Source of the DNA: an uncultured Fibrobacter sp. | GTDB lineage: Bacteria; Fibrobacterota; Fibrobacteria; Fibrobacterales; Fibrobacteraceae | Length of the DNA: 64,000 nucleotides | Direction of reading: 5' to 3' | Assembly: GCF_947305105.1 (NCBI RefSeq) | Contig: NZ_CAMZCS010000008.1 | Span: 1 to 64,000 of the forward strand | Part shown: in pieces, positions 1 through 6,752 of the stretch | Numbering within the stretch: the first letter of the stretch is position 1 | How the letters are laid out: every line of letters starts with the position of its first letter | Position numbers and translations under genes: made by a program | The notes under the pieces: generated by a model | Told to the model about the DNA's origin: nothing | What the model saw: only the letters and a program-made list of their open reading frames with translations | The model's database searches: none

Positions 1-17
1 CCAGAAGGCTTTTACGG

Positions 18-47
18 AACTACCGGCGTAGCCGGTAGTTTTCTTTA
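18..47 (+). terminator. Rho-independent terminator, plus strand
   Basis: Perfect 10-bp stem AACTACCGGC / GCCGGTAGTT with a 3-nt loop, followed by TTCTTT. It most likely ends a plus-strand gene lying before the window. Bases 1-17 hold nothing recognisable. Confidence 0.75.
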
Positions 48-49
48 TA

Positions 50-77
50 CAATAAAGACTGCCATTTTGCATGGCAG
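50..77 (-). terminator. Terminator for the lipoprotein gene, minus strand
   Basis: Stem CTGCCAT / ATGGCAG (59-65 with 71-77), followed on the minus strand by TCTTTATT. It lies about 40 bp after the stop codon of the 118-1164 gene and faces the opposite way to the hairpin at 18-47, so the two form a convergent terminator pair. Confidence 0.7.
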
Positions 78-117
78 CCCTTATAAGAATCCTTGCAATC
101 CAGGTTGATTGAAGACT

Positions 118-1164
118 CTAGCGTTCTACAACAAGAGTACCGGGATATATTTCGGCAACGCAGTCGTTACAATACAACATCAGATCATAAGTATTTTCCG
201 GAAGCGCATCGACTGTAATATACCCGCGTTCCACATCCTCAAGCGAAATTTTAATGTCAGGAGTCCAAGTATAGCACTTATTAACGTTATAGCAATCCAT
301 GCTGTGAATGCTCAAATACACGCCTTTCTCCAGAGCCTTTTCCACAGGAGCATCGACAACATCCCAATCGCCATCATGCTCTTCTATGTCTCTAAAATGA
401 ATGGAATCCAAAGGCACATTGACTGAATAGGCCGGTTCCAAAGACACATTACCTACGTCAAGAATATTACGACCATCAACTTTAATCATAGAAGCTTCAT
501 CAAAGCGAAGGCTTTCATTGGTGCCAAACTTTTTGTTCTCCGAAATAACGCGAGTCGGCAAGTTATTAAATACGGGAATATGTTCCATTCTCGCCGCGCC
601 ATCTTCCGCACGCGCCGCTTTACTAGAATCCGCATAAACCGGGATGCCCTCTTCATACGTCAAGAAATTCACACTTTCCATATAAAAGTATCCGTCACCA
701 TCCGTCGTAAACCACCGGCAATCATCACTATAAGATGGACAAGATTCTTCGGTATAAACCTTGGCGTTGGCCAACGGTTTCCCACTCGGATCAACCACAC
801 GCCCCTTCACATCCGCATACAGATAGATGTCCTTATGAGCGCCACATGTTATTCGACCCCATTCTATAACCTGCGAGCCTTCCAATGTCGTGAGCGTATC
901 CACCTTATATTCGATTTCCTCCTCGTCATCAACAGTATCTTTGGAAGTTTTTTTCGCAAGGGTTTCTATTACGCACGAATTTTTTCCATCGCTGAATTTC
1001 TTTTCAAAATCGGCCGTATCCAGACTTGCAACCGACGGATTACCCGTATTCGTCTCGCTGAGTGTTGATGCCGAACTGGCATTATCATCACTACAACCAA
1101 CGAACATCCCAAGACCAAGCAAAGCAAAGGCAAGGCCCGTTTTTGTCAACTTATTAATAAACAT
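118..1164 (-). CDS. Lipoprotein with a carboxypeptidase-regulatory-like segment
   Basis: A 348-residue predicted lipoprotein. The hydrophobic signal ends in a lipobox-like FVGC with Cys24 as the lipidation site. A low-complexity Ser/Thr/Asn stretch follows. Around residues 118-135 the pattern GRVVDPSGKPLANAKV is typical of carboxypeptidase-regulatory-like (CarboxypepD_reg) beta-sandwich domains, with several Cys nearby. The rest is unrecognised. A strong GGAGG sits 8 nt before the ATG. It lies 17 bp after the TIGR02147 gene on the same strand, so the two are probably co-transcribed and the lipoprotein may be its partner or target. Surface or periplasmic location is inferred from the signal. 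Confidence 0.75.
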   Translation of the reverse strand: MFINKLTKTGLAFALLGLGMFVGCSDDNASSASTLSETNTGNPSVASLDTADFEKKFSDGKNSCVIETLAKKTSKDTVDDEEEIEYKVDTLTTLEGSQVIEWGRITCGAHKDIYLYADVKGRVVDPSGKPLANAKVYTEESCPSYSDDCRWFTTDGDGYFYMESVNFLTYEEGIPVYADSSKAARAEDGAARMEHIPVFNNLPTRVISENKKFGTNESLRFDEASMIKVDGRNILDVGNVSLEPAYSVNVPLDSIHFRDIEEHDGDWDVVDAPVEKALEKGVYLSIHSMDCYNVNKCYTWTPDIKISLEDVERGYITVDALPENTYDLMLYCNDCVAEIYPGTLVVER

Positions 1165-1181
1165 TTTGAGTCCTCCTAGAC

Positions 1182-2009
1182 TTATTTTTTCAAATTTGTG
1201 AATAAATGAACATTCAACTGGTGAACGCCAGTCGCCTTCTTCTTGTCGAGCATAATAATCTTACGCACCTTGGCCTTCAGGCCCTGGATTTCTTTGGCAA
1301 TCGCCTTGAAAGCATCATCGGAAACGCTGAAAGTGAAAGTAGCCATATCCGACGATCTTTCGTCACTTGCAAGTAGAGCCTGCTTTGAAAGTTCAAAGCA
1401 CTGCAGCTGATACTGGCGCACCAAATCGCTATTGTTATAGGCGCCGCTGCTCACCGAGTCGCGGCAACTTTTCCAGAAGCCATTCTCGTTCTTCCGCACA
1501 AAACCGAGGCGTTCCAACAATTCCAAGGAACGTTTCAGAGTACCCACGGAAACCTTCGGGGAAATCAATTTCTGGATAGGTTCAAGGTCGTCCGAAACAT
1601 CCACAACTTCCAACGCCGTAAACAGCACGCTGTTATACCAGTGACTATAATATTCGTAGGCGTCTTCGTTCAAGATGCGGTGGGAATCCGGGTGCTGCTT
1701 CAGCAGTTCCTCGAAAAAAGCGTTCCGTTCCGTCGCGGTCTTCGCCTGGTCCATGTTCACCATGGCCTCGAAATACTTGGCTTCTTTTTTATTCAGGCCA
1801 AGCACTTCAACAAACTTGGGAATCATCCGGCTAGAAAGCTTTTTCCCCTTGATAATGTCGTTATAGTAACTGCGAGTCTTGGGGAGCCCCAACAGCGCAC
1901 ACGCTCCAGCCCTAGTAAAATCAGGGTCTGTCTGCACGCGAGCGGCCTGGTACTCGTCCAAGTACTTGCGAAAGTTCGTGAATTGAAATATGTCAATAAT
2001 TTTGTCCAT
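1182..2009 (-). CDS. TIGR02147 family protein, putative transcription regulator
   Basis: 275 residues matching the layout of TIGR02147, a paralogous family first noted in Fibrobacter: N-terminal DIFQFTNFRKYLDEYQ, then a helical segment at roughly 30-75 that reads like a helix-turn-helix (ALLGLPKTRSYYNDIIKGKK), then a basic C-terminal part ending near LDKKKATGVHQLNVHLF. The function of the family is not settled; DNA binding is inferred from the N-terminal helices. A canonical promoter lies so close upstream that the transcript would begin at or next to the ATG, and symmetric repeats overlap it, suggesting autoregulation. The lipoprotein gene follows 17 bp downstream. Confidence 0.85.
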   Translation of the reverse strand: MDKIIDIFQFTNFRKYLDEYQAARVQTDPDFTRAGACALLGLPKTRSYYNDIIKGKKLSSRMIPKFVEVLGLNKKEAKYFEAMVNMDQAKTATERNAFFEELLKQHPDSHRILNEDAYEYYSHWYNSVLFTALEVVDVSDDLEPIQKLISPKVSVGTLKRSLELLERLGFVRKNENGFWKSCRDSVSSGAYNNSDLVRQYQLQCFELSKQALLASDERSSDMATFTFSVSDDAFKAIAKEIQGLKAKVRKIIMLDKKKATGVHQLNVHLFTNLKK

Positions 2010-2014
2010 ACCCT

Positions 2015-2085
2015 AAATGTACTCAAAATTTGACTCAAAGTCAATACCTTTTGCGAAATTTTTGAGATTTTTTTTGAGTACATTT
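2015..2085 (-). promoter_or_regulatory. Leaderless-type promoter inside a symmetric operator
   Basis: On the minus strand TTGACT (2039-2044), 17 bp, then TACATT (2016-2021), with only 6 nt between the -10 box and the ATG at 2009. Transcription would start at about the A of the ATG. A perfect 14-bp inverted repeat, AAATGTACTCAAAA (2015-2028) and its complement (2072-2085), encloses the promoter. It contains the half-site CTCAAA twice on the left (2022, 2034) and TTTGAG twice on the right (2061, 2073), both pairs 12 bp apart. This looks like a cooperative repressor site, possibly for the adjacent TIGR02147 protein. Confidence 0.6.
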
Positions 2086-2097
2086 AAAGATTATGGA

Positions 2098-3243
2098 TTA
2101 TCGACCCTTGAACTGGTCACCAAACTTGAGTTCGGTCTCTTTCGCGCCGTTCAAGTTCACCAGGCGGTCCGGGTCGAACACGAGGTCTTTCGCGAGGCCT
2201 TCCTTGAGGGACTGCGCACGGTCCAGCAGTTCAGCAGAGCAACTGCTCGAAAGGAGCGACTGGCGCACCTGCATCGCGACATCATTGTCGGCAGAGGCTT
2301 CGTCTAAACAAAATCCCTTGCACAGCCTTGCGCCGAGCTGCTTGAGCCTGCCCAGCGCACCCATCTCGGTAGAGCCGTCCTCGATCTTGAACCCGTAGTA
2401 CAGCTTGAAAATTTCGAGCGCCTCGGCAGCCGTAATCACGCGTGCGGGCTTGCCTTCCCAGGCGTCTGCAATCTGCCCGAAGATCCACGGGTTGTGCATG
2501 GCGCCGCGGCCAATCGCGACACCGGCAACGCCGTAGTTCTCTATGCAGTCGAACGCGCGGGCGACGCTGTTCACGTCGCCGTTGCCGATAACGGGAATCT
2601 TGGCCGCGGCCGCGGCCTTGCCGATCCAGTCCCAATCGGCAAGGCCGTTGTACCCCTGCAAGCGGGTACGGCCATGCACCGTGAGCATCTCGACACCCTC
2701 GCCTTCGGCAATCGCAAGCGTCTCCATTATATTAACGCTTTCGGAGTCCCAGCCGATGCGGCACTTGAGCGTGAGCGGCACATCCACACCGCACCCGTCC
2801 AGCGCGGCCCGTACATCGTGCAGAATCTCCTGCAAACGCGGCAAATCCCTTAGCAGGCCGGAGCCACTGCCCTTGCCCGCCACCTTCGGCGCCGGGCATC
2901 CCGCGTTCACTTCTATATAATCAGGATGCAGGGATTCCGCTATTTTCCTAGCCGCAGCGGCCATGCGGTCCGGGAAGCGACCAAAAATCTGCACACCGAA
3001 CGGGCGCTCTTCCGGGAAAAACTTCAATTGCTTGTGACCATCCAAATTGAACACCGCATCGCCGTCTGTGGGCACGAACTCCGACACGAGGAGCCCCATG
3101 CGGTCGCCCGAAAGCACCCGACACAACCGACGGAAGGGTGCATCCGTCACCCCGTCCATCGGAGAGAGGATCGTATTCGGGAAAACTTCCATGGAACGGA
3201 GCTTGAAGGAAGTCTTTTTCGGGATTTTGGGAGTCTTCAACAT
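2098..3243 (-). CDS. tRNA-dihydrouridine synthase family protein
   Basis: FMN-dependent TIM-barrel enzyme reducing uridines in the tRNA D-loop. Family signatures are present: LSPMDGVTDAPFRRL near the N-terminus, EVNAGCPAPKV with the catalytic Cys, CRIGWDSE, the loop TVHGRTRLQGYNG with the conserved His-Gly-Arg, IPVIGNGDV, and GVAIGRGAMHNPWIF. About 381 residues, slightly longer than most Dus proteins, mainly at the C-terminus. The ATG at 3243 was chosen; GTG at 3252 and ATG at 3192 are alternatives, the latter closer to where the conserved barrel begins. Which Dus subfamily it belongs to cannot be decided by eye. It stands alone between the TIGR02147 promoter and the divergent HU-like gene. 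Confidence 0.9.
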   Translation of the reverse strand: MLKTPKIPKKTSFKLRSMEVFPNTILSPMDGVTDAPFRRLCRVLSGDRMGLLVSEFVPTDGDAVFNLDGHKQLKFFPEERPFGVQIFGRFPDRMAAAARKIAESLHPDYIEVNAGCPAPKVAGKGSGSGLLRDLPRLQEILHDVRAALDGCGVDVPLTLKCRIGWDSESVNIMETLAIAEGEGVEMLTVHGRTRLQGYNGLADWDWIGKAAAAAKIPVIGNGDVNSVARAFDCIENYGVAGVAIGRGAMHNPWIFGQIADAWEGKPARVITAAEALEIFKLYYGFKIEDGSTEMGALGRLKQLGARLCKGFCLDEASADNDVAMQVRQSLLSSSCSAELLDRAQSLKEGLAKDLVFDPDRLVNLNGAKETELKFGDQFKGR

Positions 3244-3349
3244 TTTAACCACATCTATTCACAAATTTTCCGCAATAAGAGCCCCAAAAAAATATTTAAT
3301 TCTTATTGTCCTCACCAATTTTTTTAAAAGCTAACCTATATTTTATGTC

Positions 3350-3727
3350 GTGCCAAACATAACGAAACAAAGTCTGATACAAGAAATAGCCAAGTCCACC
3401 GGATTTGTACGGGGCGACATCAAGACCGTAGTGGAACAGTTCCTCGAACTTGTCGGCGAAAAGCTGGTAGACGGGAACACCATCGAAATCCGCGGCTTCG
3501 GCACCTTCTCCTGCAAACCTCGCAAGGCCCGCCCCGCACGTAACCCGCGCACGGGCGAAACAGTCCTCATCGAGGAGCGCCTCGTCCCCACGTTCAAGTT
3601 CAGCAACGACATCAAGGACAAAATCAACTCGCTCGAGACCATCTTCGATGGTGCAACCGTCGAACCAGAGGCCAAGGAAGAAGATATCGAGATTCCGGCG
3701 CAAGGCATCAACCTCGCTGCCGAATAG
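3350..3727 (+). CDS. HU/IHF-family DNA-binding protein
   Basis: 125 residues. The HU fold is clear: an N-terminal alpha-helical part with LIQEIAKSTG, then EIRGFGTFSCKPRKARPARNPRTGE, which is the beta-arm with the conserved RNPxTGE tip that intercalates in the DNA minor groove. It extends about 30 residues beyond a typical 90-residue HU with an acidic tail (EPEAKEEDIEIP). The start is GTG; an ATG at 3345 leads to a stop after five codons. A TATATT box at 3337-3342 lies 7 nt before the GTG, leaving no room for a Shine-Dalgarno site, so the mRNA may be leaderless. Nucleoid architecture or sequence-guided bending are the likely roles. Confidence 0.9.
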   Translation: MPNITKQSLIQEIAKSTGFVRGDIKTVVEQFLELVGEKLVDGNTIEIRGFGTFSCKPRKARPARNPRTGETVLIEERLVPTFKFSNDIKDKINSLETIFDGATVEPEAKEEDIEIPAQGINLAAE

Positions 3728-3865
3728 CGGATTCCAACGCTTCCTGCACATAGATTTCGAGGCGGATTTAATCCGCCCAAGCCATCAATTGTTTCTTTCT
3801 TGAAAGCTAGATATCTAAATAAGACGTGATTCATCCTCTCGTCTTTTTCTAAATTTAGGGGCACT

Positions 3866-4750
3866 ATGAGTCTAAAATTTGAAACCCCCATTACCGAAGT
3901 TCCGCTGTTCCACCAGGGCAAAGTACGCGACATGTACGACCTGGGCGACAGCTTCCTGATGGTCGCCAGCGACCGTCTTTCCGCTTTTGACGTGGTGCTC
4001 CCCACCCCGATCCCTGGTAAGGGCAAAATCCTCAACCAGCTTTCGCTGTTCTGGTTCCAGCACCTCGGCATGAAGAACCACCTCATCACCGCCGACGTGA
4101 ACGAATACCCGGACGTGCTCAAGAAGCACGCCGACTACCTCCGCGGCCGTTCCATGATCGTGAAGAAGGCCCACCGCCATTCCGTGGAATGCATCGTGCG
4201 CGGCTACATCGTGGGTTCCGGTTGGAAGGACTACCAGAAGACCGGCAAGATCTGCGGTCATGTCCTCCCCGAAGGCCTGCAGCTCTGCCAGAAGCTCGAA
4301 AAGCCGCTCTACACGCCGAGCACCAAGCCCGACGTTGGCCACGACGAGAACATCAGCTTCGAACAGACTTTCGATATCGTGGGCGAAAAGGTCGCAACAA
4401 CGCTCCGTGACATGTCCCTCGACATCTACACGAAGGCCCGCGACTACGCTGCCTCCAAGGGCATCATCCTCGCCGACACCAAGTTCGAATTCGGTGAAAT
4501 CGACGGCGAAACCATCCTCATCGACGAAGTGCTCACGCCGGACTCCAGCCGTTACTGGCCGGCAGACAAGTACCAGGTCGGCAAGAACCAGGAAAGCTTC
4601 GACAAGCAGTACGTCCGCGACTGGCTCGAAACTCTCGACTGGGGCAAGACCTACCCGGGTCCGGAAATTCCGCCTGACGTCGTGAAGAACACGCTCGCCA
4701 AGTACGAAGAAATCTTCGTGCGCCTCACCGGCAAGCAGCCGGAACTGTAG
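3866..4750 (+). CDS. purC: Phosphoribosylaminoimidazole-succinocarboxamide synthase (SAICAR synthase)
   Basis: Cytosolic purine-biosynthesis enzyme joining CAIR and aspartate with ATP to give SAICAR. At 294 residues it is the longer form seen in many bacteria and yeast. Recognisable blocks: GKVRDMYDLGDSFLMVASDR near residue 14, SAFDVVLPTPIPGKG, VECIVRGYIVGSGWKDYQ (substrate-binding core), and ILIDEVLTPDSSRYWPAD near residue 217. Codon use is G+C-rich, as in other housekeeping genes here. A TAAATT box at 3850-3855 lies 10 nt before the ATG, so the leader is probably very short. It appears monocistronic. GGCGGA-TTTAA-TCCGCC in the upstream gap (3761-3777) can form a hairpin ending the HU-like gene. 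Confidence 0.96.
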   Translation: MSLKFETPITEVPLFHQGKVRDMYDLGDSFLMVASDRLSAFDVVLPTPIPGKGKILNQLSLFWFQHLGMKNHLITADVNEYPDVLKKHADYLRGRSMIVKKAHRHSVECIVRGYIVGSGWKDYQKTGKICGHVLPEGLQLCQKLEKPLYTPSTKPDVGHDENISFEQTFDIVGEKVATTLRDMSLDIYTKARDYAASKGIILADTKFEFGEIDGETILIDEVLTPDSSRYWPADKYQVGKNQESFDKQYVRDWLETLDWGKTYPGPEIPPDVVKNTLAKYEEIFVRLTGKQPEL

Positions 4751-4787
4751 AACGCTTGGGTCTAGAAAATAGAGACTACCTTTGACC

Positions 4788-4895
4788 ACTTAGTGCTTTA
4801 GCACTTATGTGGGCATGGCCACCTTTAGGTGGGTGGCAAGTGAATAAGAATCACGCACTTCGTGCGTCAATATAAGACGGCGAAGCCGTGATATT
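4788..4895. repeat. Intergenic run of four small perfect palindromes
   Basis: The 228-bp gap between purC and the next gene holds four compact hairpins in a row: AGTGC-TTTA-GCACT (4792-4805), CCACC-TTTA-GGTGG (4819-4832), CGCAC-TTC-GTGCG (4854-4866) and ACGGC-GAA-GCCGT (4877-4889). The first is followed by TATGTGGGCATGGC, which resembles the GTGGC-containing segment after the first hairpin of the elements at 9324 and 17267. None has a T-run, so simple termination is not indicated. Confidence 0.6.
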
Positions 4896-4896
4896 T

Positions 4897-4940
4897 CTCC
4901 CTAGCCCCTAGATCCTAGATTCTAACCCCTAATTCCTCAT
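4897..4940. repeat. CTAG-rich intergenic repeat, copy 1
   Basis: Short run of near-repeats of CCTAGATTCTA / CCCCTAG. The same motif recurs at 59861-59934 and 63151-63231, with a looser version at 57959-58042. It lies between convergent genes and has no coding potential. Confidence 0.55.
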
Positions 4941-4978
4941 ACCTCAAAGGGGCTTTAGCCCTCGCTCACCGCTCTCCG

Positions 4979-5665
4979 CTACTTTTTCGTCAAGCGAAGT
5001 ATTCCTTGCTTGTTGTATTCGGGGCTGTCTTTCGGAAACGGATTTTTCGCCTCGGCGCGGAGCACGTAGACTTCGCCTTCGCCAATGTCCACCTCGGAGC
5101 CGGACTTGGCGGGAATGCAGTCGCCATAGATGGCGTCTGCAGCCAGGAGCAATGCGCTTTCCGCATTCTCGACCGACTTCGCGAGGCAAAGGTCGGGCAA
5201 CGAGAACGCCGCCATTCCCAGAGTATAGACAACGTTGTCCCCTTCCACGAAGTTGATCCACGTGTCCATGGGGAATTCCACGTCGCCGAGCACTTCGCGG
5301 AAACGCTCCGCCGTCCAGGCGGTTCCGGACTGCTGCATGTACACGCCGAGAGCGCCCGCAGCGAGAATCTTCAATATGGCGGAGTCCACCTGGCTCACGT
5401 CGTCGATGGACTTGACTTCGCCCAAGAGGAACAGGAGCGACTTGTGCGCATCGATGGCCGCAGACTCTTCGGGAGAGACGGAATCGTTCTCGGAAAACAG
5501 GCCCGAGAGCCCCGCAGCGGCGGCCTGGCGCACCACGTTAAATTGCACGCCGCAACCCGGTATGATGACGTTTGCGGTATCCTTGTCGATAGAGACGTGG
5601 TCCGTAACCTTGAACGGTTCATCACAGGCGACGTTCAGCGGGAAGGCAAGCACAAACTGCGGCAT
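4979..5665 (-). CDS. Uncharacterized protein, possibly DUF4261-like
   Basis: 228 residues, acidic, with no signal peptide or membrane segment, so probably cytosolic. The segment NVVYTLGMAAFSLPDLCLAK (about 165-185) recalls the TxGMxxFGxPE pattern of DUF4261 proteins, but the match is weak and no function is assigned. GGAGAA lies 8 nt before the ATG and overlaps the end of the upstream glycosyltransferase gene, whose stop is 1 bp away, so it is the last gene of a three-gene unit with the two glycan-related genes upstream. Confidence 0.7.
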   Translation of the reverse strand: MPQFVLAFPLNVACDEPFKVTDHVSIDKDTANVIIPGCGVQFNVVRQAAAAGLSGLFSENDSVSPEESAAIDAHKSLLFLLGEVKSIDDVSQVDSAILKILAAGALGVYMQQSGTAWTAERFREVLGDVEFPMDTWINFVEGDNVVYTLGMAAFSLPDLCLAKSVENAESALLLAADAIYGDCIPAKSGSEVDIGEGEVYVLRAEAKNPFPKDSPEYNKQGILRLTKK

Positions 5666-5666
5666 G

Positions 5667-6752
5667 TCAAGTTCTCCTTAAAATTTGGGTAACGGCATCC
5701 GACAAAAGCGTATTTTTGGATTGTCGGGGCAATTCAACAACATCGGCCCGTTGCAGAGCTTTACTCAACGAATCTACAGACAACGAACCTTCTTCTATAG
5801 ACACAGCGAAACCCGCTGCCGACAAATCCGCAGCCAAGACAACTTGCTCGTACTGGCCCGGCGTAGGTACAAAGATGCACTTTGCACCGAGCACTGCCAT
5901 ATCCATGACCGTACTGTAACCGCCACGCGAAATAACCCAGCCGGCCCTGGAAATCACATCCGCAAATTCCTGTGTCGGCAGGTGATTATAAAACGTCACA
6001 TTCCCTGCAGTCCAAGTTTTCAGCGAAGAAGCGGGCTTGCCCAAAATGACCACATGTTTACCGGGAATTTGCGGAAGCACGGAACTGAGTCTGGACGCAA
6101 ATCTGGAGCGCGCCGGTTCCACACCGGACACGACTGCGACAATGTTCAAGTCTTTTTCGGTGGACTGAGTCAACGGAAGCATCGCAAAACGCGAAAGCGG
6201 GCCCACGAACTTGAGCGGGCGCGGGCAACGCTCGACATGGGACAAGCTTCCCGCATAGCCGGGGAACTCGGGAACGTCGGGCACCCAGACTTCGTCAAAA
6301 CGCGACATGACCGAAGCGTGCCAGGCGGCACCGAACGCTTCGAACATTCGCAACATTTTCGGGAAAGCTATCCGGCATTGGTGCGTCATGTAGACGCTCT
6401 TCGCCTTGCGGGAACGGAACGCGAAGCGATTGTCCGACACCAAAATGTCGTAGCCGTGACGCTCAACCATTTCTTCGGCGTAATGGTGTTCCGCGCGCAT
6501 GACGGCCCGCAAATGGGCGCTGTTTTTCAACAGCCAGAACGCCATGTTGTAGCCGTGTTTGGGATAGACTATGTTGTAAGACGGTGCCAAGCGCTGGCGC
6601 ACATCGGGAAACATCTCGCGCAAAATGGCGGCATTTCCCCTGGTCACTGCCAGTTCCACGTCGCAGCCCTTTTCCAGGAACTCACGGACAACCGGCGCAC
6701 ATCGCGTCGCGTGTCCAAGACCCCAGTCCAGCGGCGCGACGAGAACTTTCAC
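5667..6752 (-). CDS. MurG-like (GT28-type) glycosyltransferase
   Basis: 361 residues with a GT-B two-domain plan. The N-terminus reads KVLVAPLDWGLGHATRC, the glycine-rich acceptor-side loop of the MurG/MGD-synthase group. The C-terminal half has VISRGGYSTVMDMAVLGAKC and FVPTPGQYEQ, the nucleotide-sugar-binding signature of glycosyltransferase family 28. The acceptor is unknown; a lipid-linked sugar is plausible. The start is GTG immediately after the TAA of the upstream gene, with GGAGG 8 nt before it, so translation is coupled to the large membrane protein. No signal peptide; probably peripheral to the inner membrane. Confidence 0.85.
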   Translation of the reverse strand: MKVLVAPLDWGLGHATRCAPVVREFLEKGCDVELAVTRGNAAILREMFPDVRQRLAPSYNIVYPKHGYNMAFWLLKNSAHLRAVMRAEHHYAEEMVERHGYDILVSDNRFAFRSRKAKSVYMTHQCRIAFPKMLRMFEAFGAAWHASVMSRFDEVWVPDVPEFPGYAGSLSHVERCPRPLKFVGPLSRFAMLPLTQSTEKDLNIVAVVSGVEPARSRFASRLSSVLPQIPGKHVVILGKPASSLKTWTAGNVTFYNHLPTQEFADVISRAGWVISRGGYSTVMDMAVLGAKCIFVPTPGQYEQVVLAADLSAAGFAVSIEEGSLSVDSLSKALQRADVVELPRQSKNTLLSDAVTQILRRT

